Assembly (NCBI RefSeq): GCF_014076495.1
Contig: NZ_CP043575.1
Coordinates: 1,984,001-2,048,000 of the forward strand
Direction: 5' to 3'
Origin: Comamonas koreensis
GTDB taxonomy: Bacteria > Pseudomonadota > Gammaproteobacteria > Burkholderiales > Burkholderiaceae_C
DNA: 64,000 nt
A program made the translations under genes and the position numbers. The notes below the pieces were generated by a model. It did not search any database, was not told the origin of the DNA, and worked only from the letters and a program-made list of their open reading frames with translations. This document shows, in pieces, positions 48,144-57,572 of the stretch (position 1 is its first letter; the number at the start of each line of letters is the position of its first letter).

Positions 48144-48161
48144 ATAGGCCGCATTGCCTAT
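48144..48161. promoter_or_regulatory. LysR-type palindrome before the amidase gene
   Basis: ATAGGC-CGCATT-GCCTAT: perfect 6-bp arms, 53 bp from the LysR start and 36 bp before the amidase start, the usual place of a LysR recognition site in a divergent promoter. Confidence 0.55.
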
Positions 48162-48197
48162 GCTGGATTTTTCTGACATCCAAGAGACATACATTCC

Positions 48198-49658
48198 ATG
48201 CCATCCCAGCCTGTTCCTGCCGACCACAGCATCGTCGAGTTGAGCGCCGTGGCGCTGTCGGCAGCCATCCAGCGGCGCGAGTTGTCCTGCACCGAGGTGC
48301 TGCAGGCCTTCTGGGGCCAGATTGACCGGTTGAACCCCCAGGTGAATGCGCTGGTCGCGCCCATGCCGTGCGAGCCGCTGCTGGCCCAAGCCGCACAGCT
48401 CGATGCCGAACTGGCCCAGGGCAAGAGCCGCGGGCCGCTGCACGGTTTTCCGCAGGCGCCCAAAGACATTTCGCCGGCCGCCGGCATGGTCACCACCAAG
48501 GGCTCGCCGATCTTCCAGGGCCAGGTCAGCAGCAGCGATGCGGTGATTTTTGAGCGCATGCGCGCGGGCGGAGCGCTCTTTGTGGCGCGCAGCAATTCAC
48601 CGGAATTTGGCCTGGGCGGCCACACCTACAACCCGGTCTACGGCACCACCCGCAATGCCTTTGACCAGAGCCGCTCGGCCGGTGGCAGCAGCGGCGGTGC
48701 AGCCGTTGCGGTGGCCTTGCGCATGCTGCCCGTGGCAGATGGCTCGGACATGATGGGCTCGCTGCGCACGCCGGCGGCCTTCAACAATGTCTACGGCCTG
48801 CGCACCTCCGTGGGCTGCGTGCCGCATGGCCCGGGCGATGAGGTGTTCTTCCAGCAGTTCAGCGTGGCCGGGCCCATGGCACGCGATATTCCCGATCTGG
48901 CCTTGCTGCTGTCGGTGCAGGCGGGCTTTGATGCGCGCTTGCCGCTCACGCGCCGCAGCGAAGGCGCGCAGGACTGGGGCCAGGGCCTGGAGCGCGATTT
49001 CCGGGGCCGCAAGATCGCCTGGCTGGGTGACCTGGGCGGGCACCTGCCCACCGAGCCGGGCCTGCTCGAGACCTGCCGCGCGGCGCTGGGCGCCTTTGCC
49101 GACATCGGCTGCACGGTCGATGAGGTGCTGCCCGACTTTGACCTGGAGCAGCTGTGGCGCGCCTGGATTGATCTGCGCAGCTTCAGCGTGGCAGGCGCCA
49201 ATGCGGCGCTGTATGACGACCCGCAAAAGCGTGCGCTGCTCAAGCCCGAGGCGCTGTGGGAGATGGAGCGCGGCCGCGCGCTGTCGGGCATGGATATCTA
49301 TGCCGCCGCCAAGGTGCGCAGCAGCTGGTACGAGGTGCTGCGCCGCCTGTACGAGCGCTATGACTTTGTCGTGCTGCCCGCTGCGCAGGTGTTTCCGTTC
49401 GACGCCGAGCTGGACTGGCCCCATGCCGTGGGCGGCCGCAGCATGGACACCTACCACCGCTGGATGCAGACGGTGGTGGGCGCCACGATGGCGGGCTTGC
49501 CGGCCTTGTCGGTACCGGCCGGGTTTGGCCCCAACGGGCTGCCTGCCGGCCTGCAGATCATCGGGCCCACGCAGTCGGACAAGGCGCTGCTGCAAATCGG
49601 CCATGCCTATGACCAGGCCAGCGGCCATGCCCGGGTGCGCAGCCCTTTGCTGGGCTGA
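48198..49658 (+). CDS. Amidase signature-family hydrolase
   Basis: 486 residues. Ser-cisSer-Lys catalytic triad visible as K in FPQAPKDISPAAG, and Ser pair in SRSAGGSSGGAAVAVAL, followed by DGSDMMGSLRTPAAFNN. Hydrolyses a carboxamide; no sub-specificity can be read. Next gene encodes a Bug binding protein, suggesting that an amide or its acid is taken up and cleaved under control of the divergent LysR protein (inferred). Confidence 0.92.
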   Translation: MPSQPVPADHSIVELSAVALSAAIQRRELSCTEVLQAFWGQIDRLNPQVNALVAPMPCEPLLAQAAQLDAELAQGKSRGPLHGFPQAPKDISPAAGMVTTKGSPIFQGQVSSSDAVIFERMRAGGALFVARSNSPEFGLGGHTYNPVYGTTRNAFDQSRSAGGSSGGAAVAVALRMLPVADGSDMMGSLRTPAAFNNVYGLRTSVGCVPHGPGDEVFFQQFSVAGPMARDIPDLALLLSVQAGFDARLPLTRRSEGAQDWGQGLERDFRGRKIAWLGDLGGHLPTEPGLLETCRAALGAFADIGCTVDEVLPDFDLEQLWRAWIDLRSFSVAGANAALYDDPQKRALLKPEALWEMERGRALSGMDIYAAAKVRSSWYEVLRRLYERYDFVVLPAAQVFPFDAELDWPHAVGGRSMDTYHRWMQTVVGATMAGLPALSVPAGFGPNGLPAGLQIIGPTQSDKALLQIGHAYDQASGHARVRSPLLG

Positions 49659-49782
49659 CAGCACGCTGTAGATCGTTGACCCGGCGCGTCTTCTAAGGCT
49701 GCGCTCCCACCCAGGAAGGCGTTGCTGCAACGCCTGTCTGATCCCTCCCTTGCCCTCGTTTTCCGCAAAAAAGGTAGATCCC

Positions 49783-50769
49783 ATGTCCATGCCGATATCC
49801 CGTCACCGCTTTTTGACCTACCTGGCCGCAGGCGCTGCCGGCCTGGCATGGCGCCCAGTGCTGGCGCATGGCTACCCTGACCGTGCGATCAAGCTGGTGG
49901 TGCCTTTTGCACCCGGCGGGGCCACGGATATATTGGGACGGCTGCTGGCCTCGCAGCTCAGTGACAAACTGGGCCAGTCGGTGTTTGTGGAGAACCGGCC
50001 GGGGGCAGGCACGGCCGTGGCGGGCGGCCAGGTGGCCAAGTCGGCTGCCGATGGCTATACCTTGTTTCTGGGTGCCAGCTCCACCTTGGCGATGAACCCG
50101 GTGGTGCGCAAGGCGCTGCCCTATGACCCGATGCGCAGCTTCAGCATGCTGGGCCTGGTGGCTGACATGGGTCTGGTGCTGGTGGCGAACAATGCCGTCA
50201 AGGCCACGTCGTTGCAGGACCTGGTGGCGCAATCGAAGGCGGCGCCGGACCGCTTTTCCTACGGCTCCTTCGGCCCGGCCTCGTCGGTGCACTTTGCCGG
50301 CGAGATGCTCAAGACGGCAACCGGCATGCGCATGCTGCATGTGCCCTTCAACGGCAGCACACCGAGCCTGACCGCGTTGATGGGGGGCCAGGTGCAGTTG
50401 GCGGTGGACACCGTGGTGGCGACCACGCCGCTCATCAAGGCCGGCAAGATCAAGCCGATTGCCGCGCTGGGCGCCCAGCGCCTGGCCTTGCTGCCCGAGG
50501 TGCCGACCGTGGCCGAAAGCGGCTACCCTGGTTTTGACATGAGCACCTGGTTTGCGTTCCTGGCGCCTGCTGGCCTGCCCGAGCCGGTGCGCGCCAAGCT
50601 CGAAGCTGCCTTGGCCGATGTGATGGCCCAGCCCGCTACCCAGCAAAAGCTCGAAAGCATTGGCCTGACGCCCGCCTGGGGCAATGGCCGTGCGCTGCAG
50701 GCCCGGGTGGAACGCGAGCTGCCGCTGATGCGCGATGTGGCGCAGCGCGCGCAGATCGAGGTGGAGTAA
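49783..50769 (+). CDS. Tripartite tricarboxylate transporter binding protein (Bug family)
   Basis: 328 residues from ATG 49783 (MSMPISRHRFLTYLAAGAAG; an ATG eleven codons upstream is less likely). The N-terminus SRHRFL followed by a hydrophobic stretch and VLAHG is a signal peptide. Mature sequence starts YPDRAIKLVVPFAPGGATD, as in the other Bug gene. No transporter membrane genes nearby. Forms a unit with the upstream amidase (124 bp gap). Confidence 0.92.
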   Translation: MSMPISRHRFLTYLAAGAAGLAWRPVLAHGYPDRAIKLVVPFAPGGATDILGRLLASQLSDKLGQSVFVENRPGAGTAVAGGQVAKSAADGYTLFLGASSTLAMNPVVRKALPYDPMRSFSMLGLVADMGLVLVANNAVKATSLQDLVAQSKAAPDRFSYGSFGPASSVHFAGEMLKTATGMRMLHVPFNGSTPSLTALMGGQVQLAVDTVVATTPLIKAGKIKPIAALGAQRLALLPEVPTVAESGYPGFDMSTWFAFLAPAGLPEPVRAKLEAALADVMAQPATQQKLESIGLTPAWGNGRALQARVERELPLMRDVAQRAQIEVE

Positions 50770-50808
50770 GTCTTGGGCGAGCGGTGCTGACGTAGGGAAA
50801 AAAAGCGC

Positions 50809-51969
50809 TTAACGCAGCGCTTCCCACCACTGCTTGTTGCTGCGCGGCTGGCCCACGGTCAGCACCTCGCCGATTTCTGGCGTGGCCAGTTGGATGCCCT
50901 GCTGCTGCGCCAGCGCCGCGAGCCGGTCCAGCGGCTCACGCCAGCCGTGCATGGCCAGCGCAAAGGTGCTGTTGTGCACGCTGTAGAGCACCTGGCCGCG
51001 CACATCGGTAAAGGCCTGGATGGTTTCTTCCGGTGTCATGTGCACGGAGGGCCAGTAGGCGTCGTAGGCGCCGTTTTCCATCAGCGCGAGGTCCATCGCG
51101 CCAAACTTGTCGCCAATCGCCTTGAAGCCGGGAAAGTAGCCGGTATCGCCGCTGTAGTAGATGCGCTGGCCGCCGGTTTGCAGCACCCAGGATGCCCAGA
51201 GCGTGCTGTTGCGGTCATTGAGCGTGCGGCCCGAGAAATGCTGGCTGGGCGTGGCGGTGACCTCGACACCGGCGTGTTGCTCCTGCTGCCACCAGTCGAG
51301 CTCGACAATGCGCTCGGACGCCACACCCATGTCGCGCAGGCGCGCGCCCACGGCCAGCGGCACAAAGTAGCGCTCGACCTTGCCCAGCAGGAACTTGATC
51401 GTCGGCTCGTCCAGGTGGTCGTAATGGTCGTGCGACAGGATGAGACCGGCAATCGGCGGCAGGTCCTGCAAGGGCAGCGGCGTGGGGTGGAAGCGCTTGG
51501 GGCCGATAAAGCTGAACGGCGATACGCGCTCACCAAACACCGGGTCGATCAGCCAATACTGGCCCTGGAGCTTGAGCAGGTGCGACGAGTGGCCGAGCCG
51601 AATCACATGGTTGGCATCGGTGGGCAGCGCTTGCAGCTGCGCCGGGGTGACGGTGTGGACCGGAATACTGTCCTGCGGAGTGGTGCCGCTCTTGTCGCCA
51701 AACAAAAAGCGCGACCAGATCTGAAAGCCGCCGGCATGGGGCTTGGCCGCCGGGTTGGGCGGGTTCTGAAAGCGCTTGTCGGCCGAGGAATACTGGGGCG
51801 ATGCCTGGTAGCGGCGCTGGCTGTCCTCGTCGGGGGTGGAGGCGCAGGCTACCAATGAGCAGGCAGTGGCCACCAGCCAGCCGCTGCGCAGGCGCTGAAA
51901 GCCGCCGTTGCCGCGGGTGGTGTTGCTGGAGGAGGACGCGGGGTGGGGCTCTTGCATGGGGTGTGTCAA
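50809..51969 (-). CDS. Lipoprotein metallo-beta-lactamase-fold hydrolase (NAPE-PLD/RomA-like)
   Basis: 386 residues from ATG 51969 (a second ATG four codons on is equally possible). Lipobox-like LVACAS after a hydrophobic stretch suggests a lipid-anchored periplasmic protein. Metal site SHDHYDHLDEP (HxHxDH) with further His in YSVHNSTFALAMHGW. The WLIDPVFGERVSPFSFIGPK segment is typical of the RomA/NAPE-hydrolysing phospholipase D-like group. Substrate unknown. Convergent with the Bug gene, 39 bp apart. Confidence 0.85.
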   Translation of the reverse strand: MTHPMQEPHPASSSSNTTRGNGGFQRLRSGWLVATACSLVACASTPDEDSQRRYQASPQYSSADKRFQNPPNPAAKPHAGGFQIWSRFLFGDKSGTTPQDSIPVHTVTPAQLQALPTDANHVIRLGHSSHLLKLQGQYWLIDPVFGERVSPFSFIGPKRFHPTPLPLQDLPPIAGLILSHDHYDHLDEPTIKFLLGKVERYFVPLAVGARLRDMGVASERIVELDWWQQEQHAGVEVTATPSQHFSGRTLNDRNSTLWASWVLQTGGQRIYYSGDTGYFPGFKAIGDKFGAMDLALMENGAYDAYWPSVHMTPEETIQAFTDVRGQVLYSVHNSTFALAMHGWREPLDRLAALAQQQGIQLATPEIGEVLTVGQPRSNKQWWEALR

Positions 51970-52018
51970 TCAGGCAGGGGAATGCGGTAAGCGATTGCCA
52001 TGATACGGCGCCCATAAG

Positions 52019-52041
52019 AAAGCCGCATGGCTGCGGCTTTT
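52019..52041 (-). terminator. Probable terminator after the first RidA-family gene
   Basis: AAAGCCGCA (52019-52027) pairs with TGCGGCTTT (52032-52040) around TGGC. The T-run after the leftward reading is short (TTTCTT), so it may be leaky. Confidence 0.55.
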
Positions 52042-52081
52042 GTAGGGATTTAGCGAAAAATCTATTGATTAATCAACAGAT

Positions 52082-52543
52082 TTATTCCACTTCGGCGATG
52101 AGTTCGATCTCGACACAGGCGCCCCGGGGGACCTGGGCGACGCCAAAGGCGCTGCGGGCATGCGCCCCCTTGTCGGGACCAAACACCTGGGCCAGCAATT
52201 CGCTGGCGCCGTTGGTGACCAGATGTTGCTCGGTGAAGTCTTCCGTGCTGTTGACCAGGCTCATCAGCTTGACAATGCGCTTGACCCGGTTCAGATCGCC
52301 ACCGACTGCTGCTTGTAAGGTGCCCATCAGGTCGATGGCGACCGCGCGCGCTGCCTGCTGGCCTTCGGCGGTGTCCATGGTCTTGCCTAGCTTGCCGGTC
52401 CAGGGCTGGCCGTTCTTGCTGGCCGTGTGGCCGCTGATAAAGACCAGTTGGCCGGTTTGTGCAAACGGTGCGTAAGCCGCAGCCGGTGTGCGCACGGGCG
52501 GCAGTTCAATGTTCAGTGCTTTGAGTTGGTCGTAGATGCTCAT
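52082..52543 (-). CDS. RidA-family protein (YjgF/YER057c/UK114), copy 1
   Basis: 153 residues. Chorismate-mutase-like trimer fold of the RidA superfamily (deamination of reactive enamine/imine intermediates in RidA itself). Visible: LVFISGHTASKNGQPWTGKL near residue 35 and KGAHARSAFGVAQVPRGACV, with the conserved Arg at ~position 129. Its near-identical neighbour 124 bp upstream shows a recent duplication. The N-terminus (about 20 residues longer than RidA) points to a RidA subgroup other than the archetype. Confidence 0.9.
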   Translation of the reverse strand: MSIYDQLKALNIELPPVRTPAAAYAPFAQTGQLVFISGHTASKNGQPWTGKLGKTMDTAEGQQAARAVAIDLMGTLQAAVGGDLNRVKRIVKLMSLVNSTEDFTEQHLVTNGASELLAQVFGPDKGAHARSAFGVAQVPRGACVEIELIAEVE

Positions 52544-52667
52544 GCCGGTGTTGTCCTTGCTGGGTAGAAGACAGGCATCTTAGAGGCATGGCCGACTGCG
52601 GTGGCATGCAAAAACAATGCGGCGCCATACCCGCAGGGCATGGGCGCCGCATCGCGTGGTGCAGGTG

Positions 52668-53129
52668 TCAAGCGAGTTCGGCGATCAGCTCGATCTCGAC
52701 GCAGGCGCCCATCGGAATCTGGGCGACGCCAAAGGCGCTGCGGGCATGGGCACCCTTTTCAGGGCCAAACACTTCGGCGAACAACTCACTGGCGCCATTG
52801 GTCACCAGGTGCTGCTCGGTGAAGTCACCGGTGCTGTTGACCAGGCTCATCAGCTTGACCACGCGCTTGACACGGTTCAGATCACCACCGGCGGCATGCT
52901 GCAAGGTGCCCAGCAGGTCGATGGCCACCGCGCGGGCTGCGAGCTTGCCTTCTTCGGTGTTGATGTTGCGGCCAAACTGCGCCACCCAGGGCTTGCCATC
53001 CTTGCGGGCGATATGGCCGCTCAAAAACACCATGTTGCCGGTCTGTACATAGGGCAGATAGGCGGCAGCGGGCACCGCCAGTGGCGGCAGGCTGATGCCG
53101 AGGGCCTGGAGTTTGTCGTAAACGCTCAT
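52668..53129 (-). CDS. RidA-family protein (YjgF/YER057c/UK114), copy 2
   Basis: 153 residues, same length and fold as copy 1. Long identical blocks such as VKLMSLVNST, FTEQHLVTNGASEL and KGAHARSAFGVAQ, while the region of residues 45-60 has changed most (ARKDGKPWVAQFGRNINTEE against ASKNGQPWTGKLGKTMDTAE). First in transcription order. Difference in pocket-near residues would allow distinct substrates. Confidence 0.9.
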   Translation of the reverse strand: MSVYDKLQALGISLPPLAVPAAAYLPYVQTGNMVFLSGHIARKDGKPWVAQFGRNINTEEGKLAARAVAIDLLGTLQHAAGGDLNRVKRVVKLMSLVNSTGDFTEQHLVTNGASELFAEVFGPEKGAHARSAFGVAQIPMGACVEIELIAELA

Positions 53130-53277
53130 GGAGTCCTTTCAAAAGTGGAGGCGGGGCAAAGCGCCCAGTGTGGCACAAATGCCCTGCCAGGGCGCCGTTT
53201 CCCATGTCGCCTGAGAGGGGCGCCGGCGAACTCTAGGGCAAGCCCTGATCGGACCTGCAGGCAGCGCTGCCTAGCAT

Positions 53278-55971
53278 GTGGAGATGATGGAGACCTCTTC
53301 CTGCAAGCGGGCAGTCCAGCGCAGTGTGGGGCCGGGCTGGGCGGGCTACTGGCGACCGGCGGCCTGGCTCTGGGGCATCCTGGCGGGTACGGCCCTGCAA
53401 CTGCAGCAGGCCAGCTTGGCGCCTGTCTGGCAGTACGCGGCATTGGCGCTCTTGGGGGCCGTGGCCAGCTTGCTGCTGAGCCGCTGGCGCGGGCCGCTGC
53501 CGTGGCTGGATCGCGCGCTGTGCTGTCTGGCTGCCGCTGCGCTGGCCTTGGGCCTGGCGGGCATGCGTGCCGCCCATCAGGCGCAAAAGCAGCTGCTGCC
53601 AGCGTTGGAAGGGCTAGACCTGCAGGTCGAGGGCGTCATCGTCGCCATGCCTTTGCCGATCACCGGCGGCCAGCGCTTTCGGCTCAAGACCGGGCAGGCT
53701 TGGCAGGTTGGGCAAGGCGGGCAGAAGGGTGCGCCGGTGGCAGTGCCGCCGCTGATCGACCTGTCCTGGTACCGTGCCGACCACCGGGCTTTTTCGGGTG
53801 TGGCGCCCGAGCCGCCTGCGTCGGCAGACGCTGATCTTCCGCTGCTGCAGGCGGGGCAGCGCTGGCGGCTGCCGCTGCGTTTGCGTGCCCCCCATGGCAG
53901 CCTCAATCCGCATGGTTTTGACTACGAGATGTGGATGTGGGAGCAGGGCGTGCAGGCCACGGGCTATGTGCGCCACGGCCAGGCCCAGGGGCCGCAGCTG
54001 CTGGCCTCCGGCCAAGGCCATGTGGTAGAGCGCTGGCGGCAGGCGGTGCGTGATGCGATGGTGCAGCGCCTTGCCCCGCCGGGCCAGGCGCAGGCGGCAG
54101 AGCAGGCGCGCATCGCCGGCGTGCTGGTGGCGCTGGTGACCGGGGAGCAGCGTGCGATTGACCGCGAGGACTGGCGCGTCTTCCGCACCACCGGCGTGGC
54201 CCATCTGATGGCGATATCGGGCCTGCATATCACCTTGTTTGCCTGGGTGGCGGCGGCGCTGATCCGCATGGCCTGGCGGCGCAGCCCGGCGCTGTGTCTG
54301 TGGCTGCCGGCACCCCATGTGGCCTTGTGGGGCGGGGTGCTGTGTGCGGGGCTCTATGCGCTGTTCAGCGGCTGGGGCATTCCCGCGCAGCGCACGGTGC
54401 TGATGCTGGTGGTGGTGGCCGTGCTGGCATCGACTGGCCGGCAATGGCCCTGGCATATGCGCTGGCTGCTGACCTGTGTCTGCGTGGTGCTGGCCCAGCC
54501 CATGGCCTTGCTGCAGGCGGGGTTCTGGCTGAGTTTTCTGGCAGTCGGTATCTTGTTTGCATCAGACCGAGGGGGCAGCAGCCGCAGCGCTGCGCTGCCC
54601 GAGCAGGGCAGGGCGCAGCGCGGCCTGCGCGGCGCCTGCGCTGCCGCCGCCAAGCTGCTGCGCGAGCAGTGGGTGGTGACCCTGGCGATCACGCCCTTGT
54701 CCCTGCTGCTGTTTGGCCAGGTGTCGCTGGTCGGCTTTGTGGCCAATCTGCTGGCCATCCCCTGGGTGACCTGGGTGGTCACGCCGCTGGCCTTGCTGGG
54801 CGCCGTGCTGCGGCCGTTGTGGACGGCCGCAGCCTGGGCGCTGCAGCCCTTGATGGTGGCGCTGCAGTGGCTGGCCAGTTGGCCCCATGCCGCGTTGTGG
54901 CTGGCCGCAGCGCCGGGCTGGGCAGCGTTCGTTGCCGTGCTGGGGGGCATCTGGCTGGTGCTGCCCTGGCCTTGGCGCCTGCGGCTGCTGGGCCTGCCTT
55001 GCCTGCTGCCCGCGTTGTTCTGGCAGCCGCTGCGGCCGCCCCATGGCCAGTTTGCGCTCTGGGCGCTGGATGTGGGCCAGGGCCAGGCGGTGGTGGTGCA
55101 GACGGCCAGGCACAGCCTGCTGTATGACGCGGGCCCGTTGTACGGGTCTGGCAGCAATGCAGGCGACCGGGTGGTGGTGCCGGCAATGCGGGCGATGGGC
55201 GTGCGCGGGCTGGACAGCGGCCGGCTCGATCTGCTGGTGCTCAGCCACGCCCATGTGGACCATACGGGCGGTGCCCAGGCGGTGGTGGAGCAGCTCCAGC
55301 CGGTGGGCGTGCTGGGCTCGCTGCTGCCCTATGAGCGGCAGCGCCTGGGCATTGCCGAAGCGCCCTGGCAAGACTGTGCTGCGGGCCAGACGTGGACCTG
55401 GGATGGAGTGCATTTCAGCGTTCTGTTTCCGGGGGCGCAGGAGCTGGGTGCCACAGACAGTTCCATTCCAAGGGATAGCTCGGGCAATGCCCACAGCTGC
55501 GTGCTGCGCATCGAGGCGGCCGCGCGTGGCGGCCATGCGGCCAGCGCCTTGTTGCCCGGCGATATTGAGCGGGCCCAGGAGGGGGCGCTGGTGCAGCGCT
55601 ATGCGGGCGAGCCGTCGGTGTTGCGCGCCGATCTGATGCTGGCTCCGCACCACGGCAGCAACACCTCGTCCACGCGACCGCTGCTGGAGGCGGTGCTCCC
55701 GCGCTGGGTGGTGGCACAAACGGGCTACCGCAACCGCTTCAGGCACCCGGCTGCGCGGGTGCAGCAGCGTTACCAAGAGATGCAGATTGTGCTGCGCAAC
55801 ACGGTCCATTGCGGTGCGGCGCACTGGCGCTCCGACCAGCCCCAGACGCTGCTGTGCGAGCGGCAAAAGCGGCCGCGCTATTGGCGCCACCAGGCTGCCC
55901 AGCAGGGCCAGACAAGCGGCATATTGGATATTAACAAAACAAATCAAGCACTAATTCTTGATGAAGGTTAG
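53278..55971 (+). CDS. comEC: ComEC/Rec2-family DNA-uptake channel protein
   Basis: 897 residues. N-terminal hydrophobic and OB-like region (residues ~15-220), then the competence TM domain starting near HLMAISGLHITLFAWVAAAL, and a C-terminal metallo-beta-lactamase domain with LSHAHVDHTGGAQ (HxHxDH) and APHHGSNTSSTR. ComEC carries single-stranded DNA across the inner membrane in natural transformation. ComEA and other competence genes are not in the window. Start at ATG 53278; a later Met cannot be excluded. Confidence 0.93.
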   Translation: MEMMETSSCKRAVQRSVGPGWAGYWRPAAWLWGILAGTALQLQQASLAPVWQYAALALLGAVASLLLSRWRGPLPWLDRALCCLAAAALALGLAGMRAAHQAQKQLLPALEGLDLQVEGVIVAMPLPITGGQRFRLKTGQAWQVGQGGQKGAPVAVPPLIDLSWYRADHRAFSGVAPEPPASADADLPLLQAGQRWRLPLRLRAPHGSLNPHGFDYEMWMWEQGVQATGYVRHGQAQGPQLLASGQGHVVERWRQAVRDAMVQRLAPPGQAQAAEQARIAGVLVALVTGEQRAIDREDWRVFRTTGVAHLMAISGLHITLFAWVAAALIRMAWRRSPALCLWLPAPHVALWGGVLCAGLYALFSGWGIPAQRTVLMLVVVAVLASTGRQWPWHMRWLLTCVCVVLAQPMALLQAGFWLSFLAVGILFASDRGGSSRSAALPEQGRAQRGLRGACAAAAKLLREQWVVTLAITPLSLLLFGQVSLVGFVANLLAIPWVTWVVTPLALLGAVLRPLWTAAAWALQPLMVALQWLASWPHAALWLAAAPGWAAFVAVLGGIWLVLPWPWRLRLLGLPCLLPALFWQPLRPPHGQFALWALDVGQGQAVVVQTARHSLLYDAGPLYGSGSNAGDRVVVPAMRAMGVRGLDSGRLDLLVLSHAHVDHTGGAQAVVEQLQPVGVLGSLLPYERQRLGIAEAPWQDCAAGQTWTWDGVHFSVLFPGAQELGATDSSIPRDSSGNAHSCVLRIEAAARGGHAASALLPGDIERAQEGALVQRYAGEPSVLRADLMLAPHHGSNTSSTRPLLEAVLPRWVVAQTGYRNRFRHPAARVQQRYQEMQIVLRNTVHCGAAHWRSDQPQTLLCERQKRPRYWRHQAAQQGQTSGILDINKTNQALILDEG

Positions 55972-56030
55972 TACTTAGTTTTGGGTGGCGCGAAACTTGC
56001 TAAGCTGCTGGTGCCAGAAAGGATTTTGCG

Positions 56031-57518
56031 ATGCAAAAGTTCGATGAGATGTACCAGGGCCTGCCTTATGCAGCAGGTGCCGAAAGAGCGCACTACCAAA
56101 GCTATGCCAAATGGCTGCAGCTGCAGCCCTTCGAGAAGATGCAGGCCCTGCGCGAGGAGGCCGAGCTGATATTCCGCCGCGTAGGGATCACCTTTGCGGT
56201 TTATGGCGAAAAGGACGAAGACGGCTCGGGCACCGAGCGCCTGATTCCCTTTGATCTGATCCCGCGCATCATCCCCTCGCAGGAATGGGCCCAGATGCAA
56301 AAGGGCCTGGTGCAGCGCGTGGCCGCCCTCAACCGCTTCATCCACGATGTCTACCACGACCAGGAAATTCTGAAGGCCGGCATCATTCCGCGCGACCTGG
56401 TGCTGGACAACAGCCAGTACCGGCCCGAGATGCGGGGCGTGCATGTGCCGCTGGAAACCTATGCGCATATCGCCGGCATCGATATCGTGCGCGCAGCCGA
56501 GGTGGACGGCAGCGGCACATACTATGTGCTCGAAGACAACCTGCGCGTGCCTTCGGGCGTGTCGTACATGCTGGAAAACCGCCGCATGATGATGCGCCTC
56601 TTTCCCAGCCTGTTCAGCAGCCATGCGGTGGCGCCGGTGGCGCATTACCCGGATATGCTGCTCGACACCTTGCGTGCCAGTGCGCCCAACCAGGCGGCCA
56701 ACAACCCCACGGTGGTGGTGCTGACGCCGGGCATGTACAACAGCGCCTACTTTGAGCATGCCTTCCTCGCCCAGCAGATGGGCGTGGAGCTGGTCGAAGG
56801 CCAGGACCTGCTGGTGCGCGATGATGTGGTCTACATGCGCACCACGCAGGGTCTGCAGCGGGTGGATGTGATCTACCGCCGTGTCGATGACGACTTTCTT
56901 GACCCCACCGTTTTCCGCTCCAGCTCCACCCTGGGTTGCGCCGGCTTGATGCGCGCCTACCGCAAGGGCAATGTGGCCATCTGCAATGCAGTGGGCACGG
57001 GCGTGGCCGATGACAAATCGGTCTACCCCTATGTGCCGGCGATGATCCGCTTCTACCTGGGCGAAGAGGCCATCCTGAAGAACGTGCCGACCTGGATGTG
57101 CCGCAAGCCCGATGACCTGGCCTATGTGCTGGACCACCTCGATGAGCTGGTGGTCAAGGAGGTGCATGGCGCTGGCGGCTACGGCATGCTGATCGGCCCG
57201 GCCTCCACGCGCGCCGAGATCGAGGCCTTCCGCGCGGTGCTCAAGGCCAAGCCCAATGGCTATATCGCCCAGCCCACTTTGAGCCTCTCGAGCAGCCCCA
57301 CCTATGTGGAAAGCGGCATTGCGCCGCGCCACATCGATCTGCGGCCCTTTGTGCTGAGCGGCAAGGAGGTGCAGATGGTGCCCGGGGGCCTCACGCGCGT
57401 GGCGCTCAAGGATGGATCGCTGGTGGTCAACTCCTCGCAAGGCGGGGGCACCAAGGACACCTGGGTGCTGCGCGGCCCGGAGGACGATTACAGCGAATGG
57501 GATGGCATGCAGCAGTGA
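56031..57518 (+). CDS. Circularly permuted ATP-grasp protein (type 2)
   Basis: 495 residues. Unknown peptide- or amine-ligating enzyme of the family always found beside alpha-E proteins. Visible elements: VPSGVSYMLENRRMMMRLFP, GQDLLVRDDVVYMRT, and KEVHGAGGYGMLIGP (glycine-rich ATP-grasp loop) with EVQMVPGGLTRVALKDGSLV near the C-terminus. Ends 54 bp before the alpha-E gene. In other bacteria the pair is joined by a transglutaminase and a proteasome-like hydrolase and predicted to make or modify a peptide; neither is present here. Confidence 0.9.
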   Translation: MQKFDEMYQGLPYAAGAERAHYQSYAKWLQLQPFEKMQALREEAELIFRRVGITFAVYGEKDEDGSGTERLIPFDLIPRIIPSQEWAQMQKGLVQRVAALNRFIHDVYHDQEILKAGIIPRDLVLDNSQYRPEMRGVHVPLETYAHIAGIDIVRAAEVDGSGTYYVLEDNLRVPSGVSYMLENRRMMMRLFPSLFSSHAVAPVAHYPDMLLDTLRASAPNQAANNPTVVVLTPGMYNSAYFEHAFLAQQMGVELVEGQDLLVRDDVVYMRTTQGLQRVDVIYRRVDDDFLDPTVFRSSSTLGCAGLMRAYRKGNVAICNAVGTGVADDKSVYPYVPAMIRFYLGEEAILKNVPTWMCRKPDDLAYVLDHLDELVVKEVHGAGGYGMLIGPASTRAEIEAFRAVLKAKPNGYIAQPTLSLSSSPTYVESGIAPRHIDLRPFVLSGKEVQMVPGGLTRVALKDGSLVVNSSQGGGTKDTWVLRGPEDDYSEWDGMQQ

Positions 57519-57572
57519 ACCCGGAGGTTCTTGTTTGAAAGCCATCCATCTGCCTAGCGAAAGAATGTCACT

